Part shown: positions 50,640 to 58,834 of the stretch, piece by piece
How the letters are laid out: each line of letters begins with the position of its first letter
Position numbering within the stretch: position 1 is the first letter of the stretch
From: Gordonia sihwensis NBRC 108236
GTDB taxonomy: Bacteria > Actinomycetota > Actinomycetes > Mycobacteriales > Mycobacteriaceae
NCBI RefSeq assembly: GCF_000333035.1
Contig: NZ_BANU01000005.1
Coordinates: forward strand, 107,882 to 171,881
Direction of reading: 5' to 3'
Length of the DNA stretch: 64,000 bases
Made by a program: the position numbers and the translations under genes
Notes under the pieces: model-generated
What the model was told of the DNA's origin: nothing
Seen by the model: the letters and a program-made list of their open reading frames with translations, nothing else
The model's database searches: none

Positions 50640-51388
50640 CCGCACTCATCCAGGTCGATGGTCTGACGAAGGCCTTCGGTGACAACGAAGTGTTGCGCGG
50701 CATCGAGTTCAGCGTCGACTCCGGGTCGGTCACCGCGGTGATCGGCCCCTCCGGATCGGGCAAGACCACCCTTCTGCGGTCGCTCAATGCGCTCGACGTA
50801 CCGGACACCGGTGTGATCCGGGTGGCCGACGTGACGATCGATTTCGCCGGCGACTACGCCAAGTCCGACATCGCCCGCTATCGGAGCCAGAGCGGATTCG
50901 TCTTTCAGAACCACAACCTGTTCCCCCACAAGACGGTCTTGGAGAACGTCATCGAGGGACCGGTGGTGGTGCAGCGACGGCCGGTGGCGGACGCGACCGC
51001 GGATGCGCAGCGGTTGCTCGACAGCGTCGGCCTGGGCGACCGCGCCGACGACTACCCGGCTCAACTGTCCGGCGGTCAGCAGCAGCGGGTGGGGATCGTG
51101 CGCGCCGTCGCGATGAATCCGAAGGTGCTGCTGCTCGACGAGCCGACGTCGGCACTCGACCCGGAACTGGTCGGCGAGGTCCTGCGGGTGATCCGCGACC
51201 TCGCGGCACAGAACTGGACCATGGTCGTGGTCACGCATGAGATCTCGTTCGCCCGCCAGGTGTCCGACCAAGTGTTGTTCGTCGACGGCGGCGTGATCGT
51301 GGAGCGCGGCGCACCGGAGCAGGTCATCGGCGCTCCCGAGCACGAGCGGACAGCTGCCTTTCTGCGTCGTCTCACCGACCCGATCTAG
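50636..51388 (+). CDS. Polar amino-acid ABC transporter ATP-binding protein
   Basis: A 250-residue ATPase. Walker A is VIGPSGSGKTTLLRSLNAL, the signature LSGGQQQRVGIVRAV and Walker B PKVLLLDEPTSALDPE. It is the GlnQ/TcyN type of partner to the fused binding-protein/permease upstream, with which it overlaps at ATGA (50636-50639). The two genes therefore form a complete importer. It is convergent with fdhD. Confidence 0.93.
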   Translation: MTALIQVDGLTKAFGDNEVLRGIEFSVDSGSVTAVIGPSGSGKTTLLRSLNALDVPDTGVIRVADVTIDFAGDYAKSDIARYRSQSGFVFQNHNLFPHKTVLENVIEGPVVVQRRPVADATADAQRLLDSVGLGDRADDYPAQLSGGQQQRVGIVRAVAMNPKVLLLDEPTSALDPELVGEVLRVIRDLAAQNWTMVVVTHEISFARQVSDQVLFVDGGVIVERGAPEQVIGAPEHERTAAFLRRLTDPI

Positions 51389-51400
51389 ATCCGGCAGCGG

Positions 51401-52237
51401 TCAGGCCGGCGCCACCCGAGCGGCGCCGGTGTACACGTTCATCGAATCGCCGCGGAGAAAGCCGATGAGCGTGAGTCCCGACCGCTCGGCGAGTTCGGCG
51501 GCCAGCGAGGACGGCGCCGACACCGCCGTGAGCATCGGGATGCCGGCCGTCACCGCCTTCTGGACCAGTTCGAAGCTCGCCCGGCCCGACACCTGCAGAA
51601 TGGTTCCGCGCAGCGGCAGCCGGTCGCGTGTCAGCGCCCACCCGATCACCTTGTCGACGGCGTTGTGCCTGCCGACGTCCTCTCGCAGGGTCAGCAACTC
51701 ACCCGACTCGGCGTCGAACAGCGCCGCCGCGTGCAGTCCGCCGGTGCTGTCGAAGGCTCGCTGTCCGGCGCGCAGACGTTCCGGCAGTTCGACGAGCAGC
51801 GACGGTCGCACCGTCGTCTCGTCTCCGCGCAGGTCGAACGCCGACGAGGTCTCCACCGCGTCGATGCTCGTCTTGCCGCAGATTCCGCATGCGCTGGTGG
51901 TCAGGAAGTCGCGCGCGGTGGCCGGTCCGGGCGGCGGGGTGTCCGCGGAGAGTGCGATGTCGAGCACGTTGTACGTGTTCTCCGTGCCGCCGGTGCCCGG
52001 CCCGCCGCAGTGGATCGCGGCCCGGAACTGCTCGGCACGGGTGATGACCCCTTCGGAGACGAGGAATCCCGCCGCGAGTTCGACGTCGGTGCCCGGTGTC
52101 CGCATCGTCACCGCCAGCGGCAGTCCGCCGATCCGGATCTCGAGTGGTTCCTCCACCGCGAGTCGGTCGGGACGACGCCGCGGCTCGTGTCCGATCCGCA
52201 CCTTCGTCACCGGCCATCGGGCGGTAATCCTTCCCAC
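51401..52237 (-). CDS. fdhD: FdhD, formate dehydrogenase accessory sulfurtransferase
   Basis: A 278-residue protein beginning with GTG at 52237 (MGRITARWPVTKVRIG), which matches the usual FdhD opening. The cysteine pair that carries sulfur is TSACGICGKTSIDAV. Other family segments are DVGRHNAVDKVIG and FELVQKAVTAGIPML. FdhD transfers sulfur from cysteine desulfurase to the molybdenum cofactor of formate dehydrogenase. No formate dehydrogenase gene is near. An 8-bp stem overlaps its C-terminal codons. Confidence 0.92.
   Translation of the reverse strand: MGRITARWPVTKVRIGHEPRRRPDRLAVEEPLEIRIGGLPLAVTMRTPGTDVELAAGFLVSEGVITRAEQFRAAIHCGGPGTGGTENTYNVLDIALSADTPPPGPATARDFLTTSACGICGKTSIDAVETSSAFDLRGDETTVRPSLLVELPERLRAGQRAFDSTGGLHAAALFDAESGELLTLREDVGRHNAVDKVIGWALTRDRLPLRGTILQVSGRASFELVQKAVTAGIPMLTAVSAPSSLAAELAERSGLTLIGFLRGDSMNVYTGAARVAPA
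51406..51429. terminator. Candidate stem-loop at convergent 3' ends of the ABC and fdhD genes
   Basis: CCGGCGCC pairs with GGCGCCGG over an eight-base loop. It lies within the last codons of fdhD and 17 bp after the ATPase stop. It could end plus-strand transcription; its coding overlap makes this uncertain. Confidence 0.4.
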
Positions 52238-52280
52238 CTCCGCCAGGGTATCCGCTGGGCCGGCCGATAGAGTCCCCACC

Positions 52281-53138
52281 GTGCAGACCCGTCCCGATCC
52301 CCTGCCTCGTGTGCCGCCGAGCGCGCTGGTGGTCGCTGCGGTGTTCAGCGTCCAGTTCGGCAACGCGATCGTCGGTTCGCTGTTCGACCGGGTGGGACCG
52401 TTCGGCGCCGCCGCCCTGCGACTCGGGTGCGGCGCGCTGATCCTGGCCCTTCTCGTCCGGCCACGGGTGCTGAGCTGGCCGCGGCGCACGTGGCTCGGCG
52501 TGCTGCTGCTGGGTCTGGGCCTGGGCGGAATGAACCTGTTCATCTATCTGGCGATCGATCGCGTTCCGCTCGGCGTCGCGGTTACCGTCGAGCTGATGGG
52601 ACCGTTGGCCGTCGCCGCCGCGGGCAGCCGGCGCCTGATCGACGCCCTGTGGGTCGCACTCGCCGCGCTCGGGATAGCGATGCTCGGCGTGCACGGCGGC
52701 GCTGCCTTCGATGTTCGGGGAGCAGGATTCGCGGCGATGGCCGCCCTCTGCTGGGCCGTCTACGTCGTGGCCTCGGCCCGACTGGGAACCCGGGTGCACG
52801 GCGTCGACGGCCTGTCGGCGGCCATGCTGGTCGCGGCTGGGGTGATCGTCCCGATCGGACTGTTCCAAGCGGCGCCCGCGGTCGCCGACGACCCGGGCCT
52901 GCTCGCGGCGTTCGGCGGCGTGGCCGTGCTGACCTCAGTGATCCCCTACGCCCTGGAGTTCACCGCACTCAAACGGATGTCGACGCGTGTGTTCGGCGTG
53001 CTGTCGAGTCTGGGCCCCGCGGTGGCCGCTTTCGCCGGCTTCGTGGTTCTGGACCAGTCGCTGGACTCACGTCAGCTCGTCGCCATCGCACTCGTCGTCA
53101 CGGCGAGCGCGGGCGTTGTCCTCACAGCCGCGCGGTGA
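52281..53138 (+). CDS. EamA/DMT-superfamily transporter (RhtA-like)
   Basis: A 285-residue membrane protein from the GTG at 52281 with about ten transmembrane segments, including LIYLAIDRVPLGVAV-type helices and the repeat TSVIPYALEFTALKRM, typical of the drug/metabolite transporter superfamily. RhtA-like members export threonine or homoserine; this is only the nearest type. It is divergent from fdhD (44 bp) and convergent with a small membrane protein gene. Confidence 0.84.
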   Translation: MQTRPDPLPRVPPSALVVAAVFSVQFGNAIVGSLFDRVGPFGAAALRLGCGALILALLVRPRVLSWPRRTWLGVLLLGLGLGGMNLFIYLAIDRVPLGVAVTVELMGPLAVAAAGSRRLIDALWVALAALGIAMLGVHGGAAFDVRGAGFAAMAALCWAVYVVASARLGTRVHGVDGLSAAMLVAAGVIVPIGLFQAAPAVADDPGLLAAFGGVAVLTSVIPYALEFTALKRMSTRVFGVLSSLGPAVAAFAGFVVLDQSLDSRQLVAIALVVTASAGVVLTAAR

Positions 53139-53143
53139 GTGTC

Positions 53144-53581
53144 TCAGCGGGATGTGGTGACGGCCGAAGCGTCACGATTGAGCCGCAGCACCAGCGCGAC
53201 GACCAGCGGCAGCTGACACGCTGCGTAGATGATGTGGAAGACGTAGTGCACGTTGGGATTCTGCGGCGCTGAGACTGCGTTGCTCTGCGGTATGAGGCCG
53301 ATCAGTGATGCGACCACCAGGATCCACGCCCAGATCAAGAGCAGCCAGCTCGACGCGGCACGAGCTCGTGGAACGAAGCCCAGCAGTCCGAGACCGAGGT
53401 AGACCGCGGTCGGAAACATGTTGGTGACGCTGAGCAGAGGCGTGGCCGGCATGTCGACGCGGTCGTGAATGAGCACCCCCGCCAGCGCGACGGCGGCGAA
53501 TGCCAGGACGAGCACGTCGTCGCGCCTCGCGATGCGCCGATCCACCTGCGCCGACTTCGCTGTCCGCGTCCGCACCGCCAC
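53144..53581 (-). CDS. Small integral membrane protein, unknown
   Basis: A 145-residue protein with four hydrophobic helices: VLVLAFAAVALAGVLI, a second near residues 55-70, WLLLIWAWILVVASLIGLI and VFHIIYAACQLPLVVALVLR, and charged termini. No family recognised. The gene stops five bases after the EamA stop and is convergent with it. Role unknown. Confidence 0.6.
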   Translation of the reverse strand: MAVRTRTAKSAQVDRRIARRDDVLVLAFAAVALAGVLIHDRVDMPATPLLSVTNMFPTAVYLGLGLLGFVPRARAASSWLLLIWAWILVVASLIGLIPQSNAVSAPQNPNVHYVFHIIYAACQLPLVVALVLRLNRDASAVTTSR

Positions 53582-53760
53582 AAGAACCCACCTTCACTCC
53601 CTGCAGTGATGCCGATCCCTCGACCGCACTGGAGACTTCACCCCAGGACAAGGTAAGTGCATGAGAGCGGCAGAAATCTAGGGACCAAAGTAATCAGCCG
53701 GCGAGGAAATGTCGGGACATTCGGATTGCTCGACCGCTTTGCGCACTGTTCAATGTCCTC

Positions 53761-54354
53761 GTGTCATTTGAACGTACGACAAGAATCAGAATCGTCGCGA
53801 TCATCGCAGCCGTCGGATCACTCCTCGGTTCGCCCGCCACCGCGTCGGCCGCGCCGGCGCGCACGTGCGTCGTCGATCCGGGGAACGCCACGCGAACGGT
53901 CACCTCCCTGATGGAACACTGCACCGCCGAGGAGATCCTCGGGTTGTTCGCCGATGCGCCGCTGGGCGTTCGTCCCCTCGGGAAGAAGAAGCTCTCCCTG
54001 CTCCCGGTGTTCCAGCTTCGGGGCCGGACACTGCCCCATGAGGCGGGGAAGACCCTCACTCGCACCCAGAGCGTCCTCGGGGACGCATTGACCTTCACCG
54101 AACGGGGCGGGCGCCCCTGGGTGTACAAGAACTACGTCTGGGGCACCGACGCCGGAGCCGAGGTGGTTCCCGCCGTCTCGCGCGTCGACGGTCGGCCGGT
54201 CTACGCCGCGGACTTCTCGGCTGATTTCCTCGGTGAGCCGGTCAGCCTCCATGAGTACCGTCAGCTCACGCCGGGTGTGTGGATCGCCCGCGACATCGGC
54301 GGCGGCAGCGGCCCCACCTCGACGCCGACGGGCGGGGTCATCGCGCTGAGCTGA
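53761..54354 (+). CDS. Secreted hypothetical protein
   Basis: A 197-residue protein starting with GTG at 53761. A signal peptide, IVAIIAAVGSLLGSPATASA, ends near residue 31. The mature part holds a Cys pair (CVVDPGN and HCTAEE) and the segment RPWVYKNYVWGTDAGAEVVP. I recognise no domain. It is divergent from the small membrane protein with 179 bp between starts, and convergent with kup. Function unknown. Confidence 0.6.
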   Translation: MSFERTTRIRIVAIIAAVGSLLGSPATASAAPARTCVVDPGNATRTVTSLMEHCTAEEILGLFADAPLGVRPLGKKKLSLLPVFQLRGRTLPHEAGKTLTRTQSVLGDALTFTERGGRPWVYKNYVWGTDAGAEVVPAVSRVDGRPVYAADFSADFLGEPVSLHEYRQLTPGVWIARDIGGGSGPTSTPTGGVIALS

Positions 54355-54373
54355 CCGGCCGAGGCCGCCTGCG

Positions 54374-56284
54374 TCACACCGGGATCCGTGCCCCCATCAC
54401 GACGAGTTGCTCGCGCGGAAGCCGGAAGTAGTCACTCGCGTCCGACGACACGTGCGAACTCGCCAGAAACACTCGCTTGCGCCAGCCCGCCAGGCCCGGT
54501 TCGTCACTCAGACGCAACTCCACAGTCGACAGGAAGTACGTCACTGCCGCGGGGTCCACACCCACCGGAAGGTCACGTATCGCACCGAGAGTCGCCGGGA
54601 TGTCCGGCGGCTCGGCATACCCGAAGCGGACGACGACGGCGCTGATCCCCTCGTCGTCGGCACCGAGGTCGATTCTGCGGACCCGCGCCGCAGGATCGAC
54701 GCGGGGCGCGGTAGCGACCTCCACCGACACGAAGAGGACCTGCCGGTGCCGGACACGGTTGTGATCGACGTTCGCCCGGAACGCGAGCGGTGCGCTGGCC
54801 GGGTCGCGATTGAGGAAGACCGCCGTGCCGTCCACCACGTCGACCTCGCGCTCCCCCGACCGCAGCGATTGGAGGAACTCGTCGACGGGGCCCTCGAGCA
54901 GCGATCGACGAGCCGCTACCAGCAGGCGACCGCGCCGCCACGTCGTCATGATCGCGAAAGCCGCGAGAGCGATGACCAACGGCAGCCACGCCCCGTGGAC
55001 GAACTTGGTGATGTTCGCCGCGAAGAACAGCAAGTCGACGGTCAACAGTGCGGCCGCGGCGGGCGCCAGCAGCCACCACGGGATCCGCCAACGGTGCCGT
55101 GCGACGACGAAGAACAGGATCGTGGTGATCGCGATGGTCCCGGTGACCGCCATGCCGTACGCGTAGGCGAGGGCGTCGGAACTGCGGAATGCGAACACCA
55201 GGGTGATCACCGAGACCATCAGGAACCAATTGAGCCACGGAACGTACACCTGCCCGTACTCGCGGTCGGAGGTGTGCACCAGGCGTAGACGAGGCATGTA
55301 GCCGAGACGAGCCGCCTGCGAGGCGACGGAGAACGCACCGGAGATCACCGCTTGCGCCGCGATCACCGTCGCCATCGTCGTCAGCATCACGAGCGGGATC
55401 TGCCCCCACTGCGGGCTCAGCAGGAAGAACGGCGCGCTCAGATTGCGGACGTCGTGAAGCACCAGGGCGCCCTGACCGAGGTAGCAGAGTGTCAGGGCCG
55501 GCGCGACGATCAGGATCCATGCGGTGGAGATGGGTCTGCGCCCGAAATGGCCCATGTCGGCGTAGAGCGCCTCGGCCCCGGTCACGGCGAGCACGATCGC
55601 GGCCAGCGCGAAGAACGCGACGTGGAAATGACCGGCGACGAAACCGACCGCGTAGGTCGGCGACAGTGCGCGCAGGATGCCGGGTTCGGCTGTGATTCCG
55701 TGTATTCCGAGCACCGAGATGACGACGAACCACGCCGCCATCACCGGCCCGAAGTAGCGACCCACGCCGCCGCTGCCGAACCGCTGGGCGAGGAACAGCA
55801 CGAAGACGATCAATGCGGTCAGCGGGACCACCCAGGAATGCAGCTCCGGATCGACCACTTTGAGGCCCTCGACGGCCGACAGCACCGAGATCGCGGGGGT
55901 GATGATGCTGTCCCCGAGGAAGAGTGCGGCTCCGAGGATGCCGAGTGCGGAGAGCACGATGAACGTCCGCGGATCGATCTGTTCCACCCACCGTTTCAGG
56001 AGGGTCATCAAAGCGAGAATCCCGCCTTCGCCGTCGTTGTCCGCGCGCATGGCGAGCAGCACATACGTGAGGGTCACGATGATCATCACCGACCAGAAGA
56101 TCAGCGAGACCACGCCGTAGACGTTGTCGGACGTCGGCGCGATCGGGTGCGGGTCCCTCGGGTCGAAGACCGTCTGAACGGTGTAGATCGGACTCGTCCC
56201 CAGGTCTCCGAACACCACGCCGAGTGCACCGACGACCATCGCCGCTCGCAGCGGTCGCACCGCGCGCACTGCCTGTTCAGACAT
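54374..56284 (-). CDS. kup: KUP family potassium transporter
   Basis: A 636-residue protein from the ATG at 56284. It has about 12 transmembrane segments and the family N-terminal block GALGVVFGDLGTSPIYTVQT, with ADNDGEGGILALMTLL next. A soluble C-terminal domain ends MGARIPV. KUP proteins take up K+ together with protons. The ribosome site GAGG is unusually close to the chosen start, so an upstream start is possible but adds Arg-rich residues. It is divergent from the KstR-boxed epimerase gene with about 210 bp between. Confidence 0.92.
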   Translation of the reverse strand: MSEQAVRAVRPLRAAMVVGALGVVFGDLGTSPIYTVQTVFDPRDPHPIAPTSDNVYGVVSLIFWSVMIIVTLTYVLLAMRADNDGEGGILALMTLLKRWVEQIDPRTFIVLSALGILGAALFLGDSIITPAISVLSAVEGLKVVDPELHSWVVPLTALIVFVLFLAQRFGSGGVGRYFGPVMAAWFVVISVLGIHGITAEPGILRALSPTYAVGFVAGHFHVAFFALAAIVLAVTGAEALYADMGHFGRRPISTAWILIVAPALTLCYLGQGALVLHDVRNLSAPFFLLSPQWGQIPLVMLTTMATVIAAQAVISGAFSVASQAARLGYMPRLRLVHTSDREYGQVYVPWLNWFLMVSVITLVFAFRSSDALAYAYGMAVTGTIAITTILFFVVARHRWRIPWWLLAPAAAALLTVDLLFFAANITKFVHGAWLPLVIALAAFAIMTTWRRGRLLVAARRSLLEGPVDEFLQSLRSGEREVDVVDGTAVFLNRDPASAPLAFRANVDHNRVRHRQVLFVSVEVATAPRVDPAARVRRIDLGADDEGISAVVVRFGYAEPPDIPATLGAIRDLPVGVDPAAVTYFLSTVELRLSDEPGLAGWRKRVFLASSHVSSDASDYFRLPREQLVVMGARIPV

Positions 56285-56411
56285 TCCTCGGACAGTACCC
56301 CGGACCGCGCGCAGACGGGGCCGGTAACGGCACGTGCGAACCCCCGGCGCGGACGACAAATCCGCGACACCCTTGCGCGGCGGTGAGCGGGCCAGATAGC
56401 CTCGTGCGAAT

Positions 56412-56425
56412 TAGAACGTGTTCTA
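56412..56425 (+). promoter_or_regulatory. KstR-type operator
   Basis: The 14-mer TAGAACGTGTTCTA fits the KstR consensus TnnAACnnGTTnnA exactly and is symmetric outside the two centre bases. KstR is a TetR-type repressor of sterol and fatty acid breakdown in Mycobacterium and Rhodococcus. The site is 69-82 bp before the epimerase start and 128-141 bp before kup. Confidence 0.7.
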
Positions 56426-56493
56426 GTCTGCTGGGACGGGGCACGCCAGATCACCGGGCACTGTGGTCTGTCACGTCGGGAATGAGGATGCAC

Positions 56494-57528
56494 ATGAAGG
56501 TCGCCGTCACCGGAGCTGCTGGATTCGTCGGAACCAACCTGGTCAACCAGCTCGTCGCCGACGGGCACGACGTCGTCGCCATCGACCGGGTGTCGCCGGC
56601 GCACGGCCTCGATCACCCGCAGGTGACCTGGACTGCCGCCGACATCTTCGACCACGACGCACTCGTCGCCGCGTTCGACGGCGTCGACACCGTGTATCAC
56701 CTCGTCGCGATGATCACCCTCAAACAGCAGGACGAACTCGCCTGGCGAGTGAATACACAGGGCGTTGCATCCACCGCTCGAGCCGCGCTCGCCGCCGGTG
56801 TGCGACGCTTCGTCCACTGCAGCTCGATTCACTCCTTCGACCAGTACACCGACAACGGGATCGTCGATGAGAACTCCGCGCGCTCGGAGAATCCCGCGCT
56901 CCCGGTGTACGACCGATCGAAATGGGCGGGCGAGCAGGAACTGCGCAAGGTGATCGCGGACGGGCTCGACGCCGTGATCTGCAACCCGACCGGTGTGTAC
57001 GGTCCCGTCGACCACGGACTCTCACGCATCAACGGCATGTTGCGCGACGCGGCGCAGGGCAGAGTCCCCCTGTTCGTCGAGGGCAACTTCGATCTTGTCG
57101 ACGTCCGTGACGTGGCCAAGGGCCTCACCCTCGCCGCCGCGCACGGCGCCACCGGCGAGAACTACCTGCTCGGCGGTGAACAGGTCTGCCTCTTCGAGGC
57201 CATGCGCGCCGTCGCAGAGCTCTGCGGGCGATTCCGCCCGCTGTTCGCCGTACCGCTGCGTCTGCTGAACGTGGTGGTCCCCATCGCCGAACCGATCAGC
57301 CATCTGTTCGGCTCCGACCTCGTCTCGCGTGCGTCCATCGCGGCGCTGGTCGCCCAACCCGTCGTCGACATCAGCAAGGCACGGACACAGCTCGGCTACG
57401 AGCCGCGGCCGTCCGCGGACACTCTCGCCGACCTCGTCTCCTTCCTGTGCGACTCGAAGCAGATGGGTTCCGCGCGCCCCCGGTCGGGCCGCGCGTTCGA
57501 GTCGGTCCTCCCCACCCCGGTCGGCTGA
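56494..57528 (+). CDS. NAD-dependent epimerase/dehydratase family protein, 3-beta-hydroxysteroid dehydrogenase-like
   Basis: A 344-residue short-chain dehydrogenase-like protein. The Rossmann motif VAVTGAAGFVGTNLV begins at residue 3 and the catalytic Tyr/Lys is VYDRSKWAGEQEL. The extended-SDR C-terminus is present. The ATG at 56494 is five bases after GAGG; ATGs at 56482 and 56488 are in frame but have worse spacing. The KstR operator upstream suggests a role in sterol or lipid metabolism, and 3-beta-HSD-type enzymes are of this fold. The substrate is inferred. A strong terminator follows. Confidence 0.82.
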   Translation: MKVAVTGAAGFVGTNLVNQLVADGHDVVAIDRVSPAHGLDHPQVTWTAADIFDHDALVAAFDGVDTVYHLVAMITLKQQDELAWRVNTQGVASTARAALAAGVRRFVHCSSIHSFDQYTDNGIVDENSARSENPALPVYDRSKWAGEQELRKVIADGLDAVICNPTGVYGPVDHGLSRINGMLRDAAQGRVPLFVEGNFDLVDVRDVAKGLTLAAAHGATGENYLLGGEQVCLFEAMRAVAELCGRFRPLFAVPLRLLNVVVPIAEPISHLFGSDLVSRASIAALVAQPVVDISKARTQLGYEPRPSADTLADLVSFLCDSKQMGSARPRSGRAFESVLPTPVG

Positions 57529-57558
57529 CCCCGCCCCAGCCCCTCCAAGAACTCCCGC

Positions 57559-57602
57559 GCTGCTCGTCTCGCCCCCACCCGGGCGAGGCGAGCAGCGTTT
57601 TC
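57559..57602 (+). terminator. Rho-independent terminator after the epimerase gene
   Basis: A 16-bp stem (one T-G wobble) with GCTGCTCGTCTCGCCC as its left arm, a six-base loop and a GTTTT tail. It begins 31 bp after the stop and is the most canonical terminator in the window. Confidence 0.88.
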
Positions 57603-57623
57603 GCATCTCACCATTATGCGACA

Positions 57624-57645
57624 GTCGCAAAATTATTATTGCGAC
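57624..57645. repeat. Inverted repeat GTCGCAA / TTGCGAC
   Basis: Perfect seven-base arms, GTCGCAA and TTGCGAC, flank the eight-base AT-rich spacer AATTATTA, in the gap between the epimerase terminator and the recombinase-like gene. It overlaps a second palindrome, TGCGACAGTCGCA (57617-57629). The same half-site recurs in the recombinase-like promoter region at 57877-57906. The spacing differs, so it could be a recombinase or regulator binding site. Confidence 0.55.
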
Positions 57646-57649
57646 GAGG

Positions 57650-57780
57650 TCTGGTGAGCGAGCGATCCCGCCGGGCTGATCTTCAGGCTTACTGCGAGCG
57701 ACCCCGCGAGGCCCAATCTTCGCGCTCACTGAGCGAGCGCGACCCAGTCAGGCCTCATATTCAGGCTTATTGAGCGAGCG
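57650..57780 (+). repeat. Imperfect repeats of GAGCGAGCG and TCAGGCTTA type
   Basis: GAGCGAGCG appears near 57655, 57731 and 57771, and TCAGGCTTA near 57682 and 57762, with variable spacing. The family of short GAGCGAGCG repeats is common between genes of Gordonia-like and Rhodococcus-like genomes. No reading frame is credible here. The rest of the gap (57781-57876) shows nothing clear. Confidence 0.5.
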
Positions 57781-57876
57781 CAGCGAGTCGAAATGAACCA
57801 CCACCACCGCAGGAACGACCCCGCCCCCACTGCGCTCGCTCGACCAGGCTGAGCGGACCACTCGAATTCGGGAGTG

Positions 57877-57906
57877 TCGCAAAACCAAGACCCGCCCCTT
57901 TTGCGA
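57877..57906 (+). promoter_or_regulatory. Inverted-repeat operator before the recombinase-like gene
   Basis: Perfect eight-base arms TCGCAAAA and TTTTGCGA flank a 14-base spacer. The repeat ends 13 bp before the ATG, overlapping the expected promoter or leader. Its half-site resembles the distal repeat at 57624-57645. Autoregulation by the DNA-binding product of the next gene is an inference. Confidence 0.55.
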
Positions 57907-57919
57907 TACATTGTGAGAC

Positions 57920-58522
57920 ATGAGAGACGATGAGGCCGTCGGCGCCGGGTACCGACTCGGCTATGCACGCGCGCCCGGAGGGTCTCAGCGACTCGAGGCA
58001 CAGATCGATACGCTCACCGATGCCGGCGTAGAACCGTCGCGGATCTACAGCGACAGGTCCGGCGCCGGCACCCCCTCCTCCGAGCGCCCCGGCTGGGCAG
58101 CGCTGCTCGACTACGCGAGGCCCGGAGACACCGCCGTCGTCGTCGGCGTCGACCGACTGGGCCGCACCGCACGCGAAGTGCTCTCGAGTGCGCGCGAACT
58201 CACTCGGCGGCGGATCGGACTGCAGTCGCTGCGCGAGGGAGTCGATACCGCGGACCCCGCCGGAGCGATGATCGTCGGCGTCCTGGCGTCCCTCGCCGAG
58301 CTCGACGACGAGGAGCCGACATCGGAACACCGTCGGTCTCCGCATCGGCGCTCCCACGCCGCTTCCGGCGTCGGCCGGCCCCGCGCGCTGGACGAGACCC
58401 AAGCCGCCGCCGCCGAGCGCATGCGTGCCGCCGGCCATCCCGTACCCGCGATAGCCGCCGAACTCGGAGTCAGCCGAGCCACCCTGTACCGAACCCTCGC
58501 TGAAAGACGAACCCGCCGATGA
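57920..58522 (+). CDS. Serine-recombinase-like protein lacking the catalytic serine
   Basis: A 200-residue protein with the resolvase fold and a C-terminal helix-turn-helix, AIAAELGVSRATLYRTLAER. The conserved core is there: RPGWAALLDYARPGDTAVVV, VDRLGRTAREVL (Asp, Arg, Arg) and MIVGVLASLAELDDEE. But where active enzymes have YARVSTxxQ, this one has YARAPGGSQ, so the nucleophile Ser is Pro. It is thus unlikely to recombine DNA and may be a DNA-binding regulator. Palindromes lie just upstream. Its stop overlaps the next gene as ATGA. Confidence 0.8.
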   Translation: MRDDEAVGAGYRLGYARAPGGSQRLEAQIDTLTDAGVEPSRIYSDRSGAGTPSSERPGWAALLDYARPGDTAVVVGVDRLGRTAREVLSSARELTRRRIGLQSLREGVDTADPAGAMIVGVLASLAELDDEEPTSEHRRSPHRRSHAASGVGRPRALDETQAAAAERMRAAGHPVPAIAAELGVSRATLYRTLAERRTRR

Positions 58523-58818
58523 CCGCTCACTCCGCCGACCCTCAGACGACCGCGCCGCTCAGCGGTCACGCCACCGTGACGCGTCTGCCGACGTCGTATC
58601 CGCTCGTCGATCCGGAACTCGACGTATGCCTCGATCCGGACCTCTTCCAGCAGGGGTTCGACGAGTCGCTCGCCTACCTGTCGAGCCTTCCGCCGACGTG
58701 GGCGCGGCACCACGCGGCGTCAGTTCTCGAGAACGGCACCGACCCCGACGACGACCTGAGCTATCAGCGCGGTTACCGCGCCGGCCTCTACGGATTCCTT
58801 CGCCACGGCACCACCTGA
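58519..58818 (+). CDS. Small hypothetical protein coupled to the recombinase-like gene
   Basis: A 99-residue acidic protein with DLFQQGFDESLAYLSSLPPT and a C-terminal YQRGYRAGLYGFLRHG helix. I recognise no domain. The start overlaps the recombinase-like stop by four bases (ATGA), so the two are translated together. It is convergent with the deazaflavin oxidoreductase gene. Role unknown; it could be the effector of the upstream regulator. Confidence 0.6.
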   Translation: MTAHSADPQTTAPLSGHATVTRLPTSYPLVDPELDVCLDPDLFQQGFDESLAYLSSLPPTWARHHAASVLENGTDPDDDLSYQRGYRAGLYGFLRHGTT

Positions 58819-58834
58819 CACCCTCGCGTCGGTC

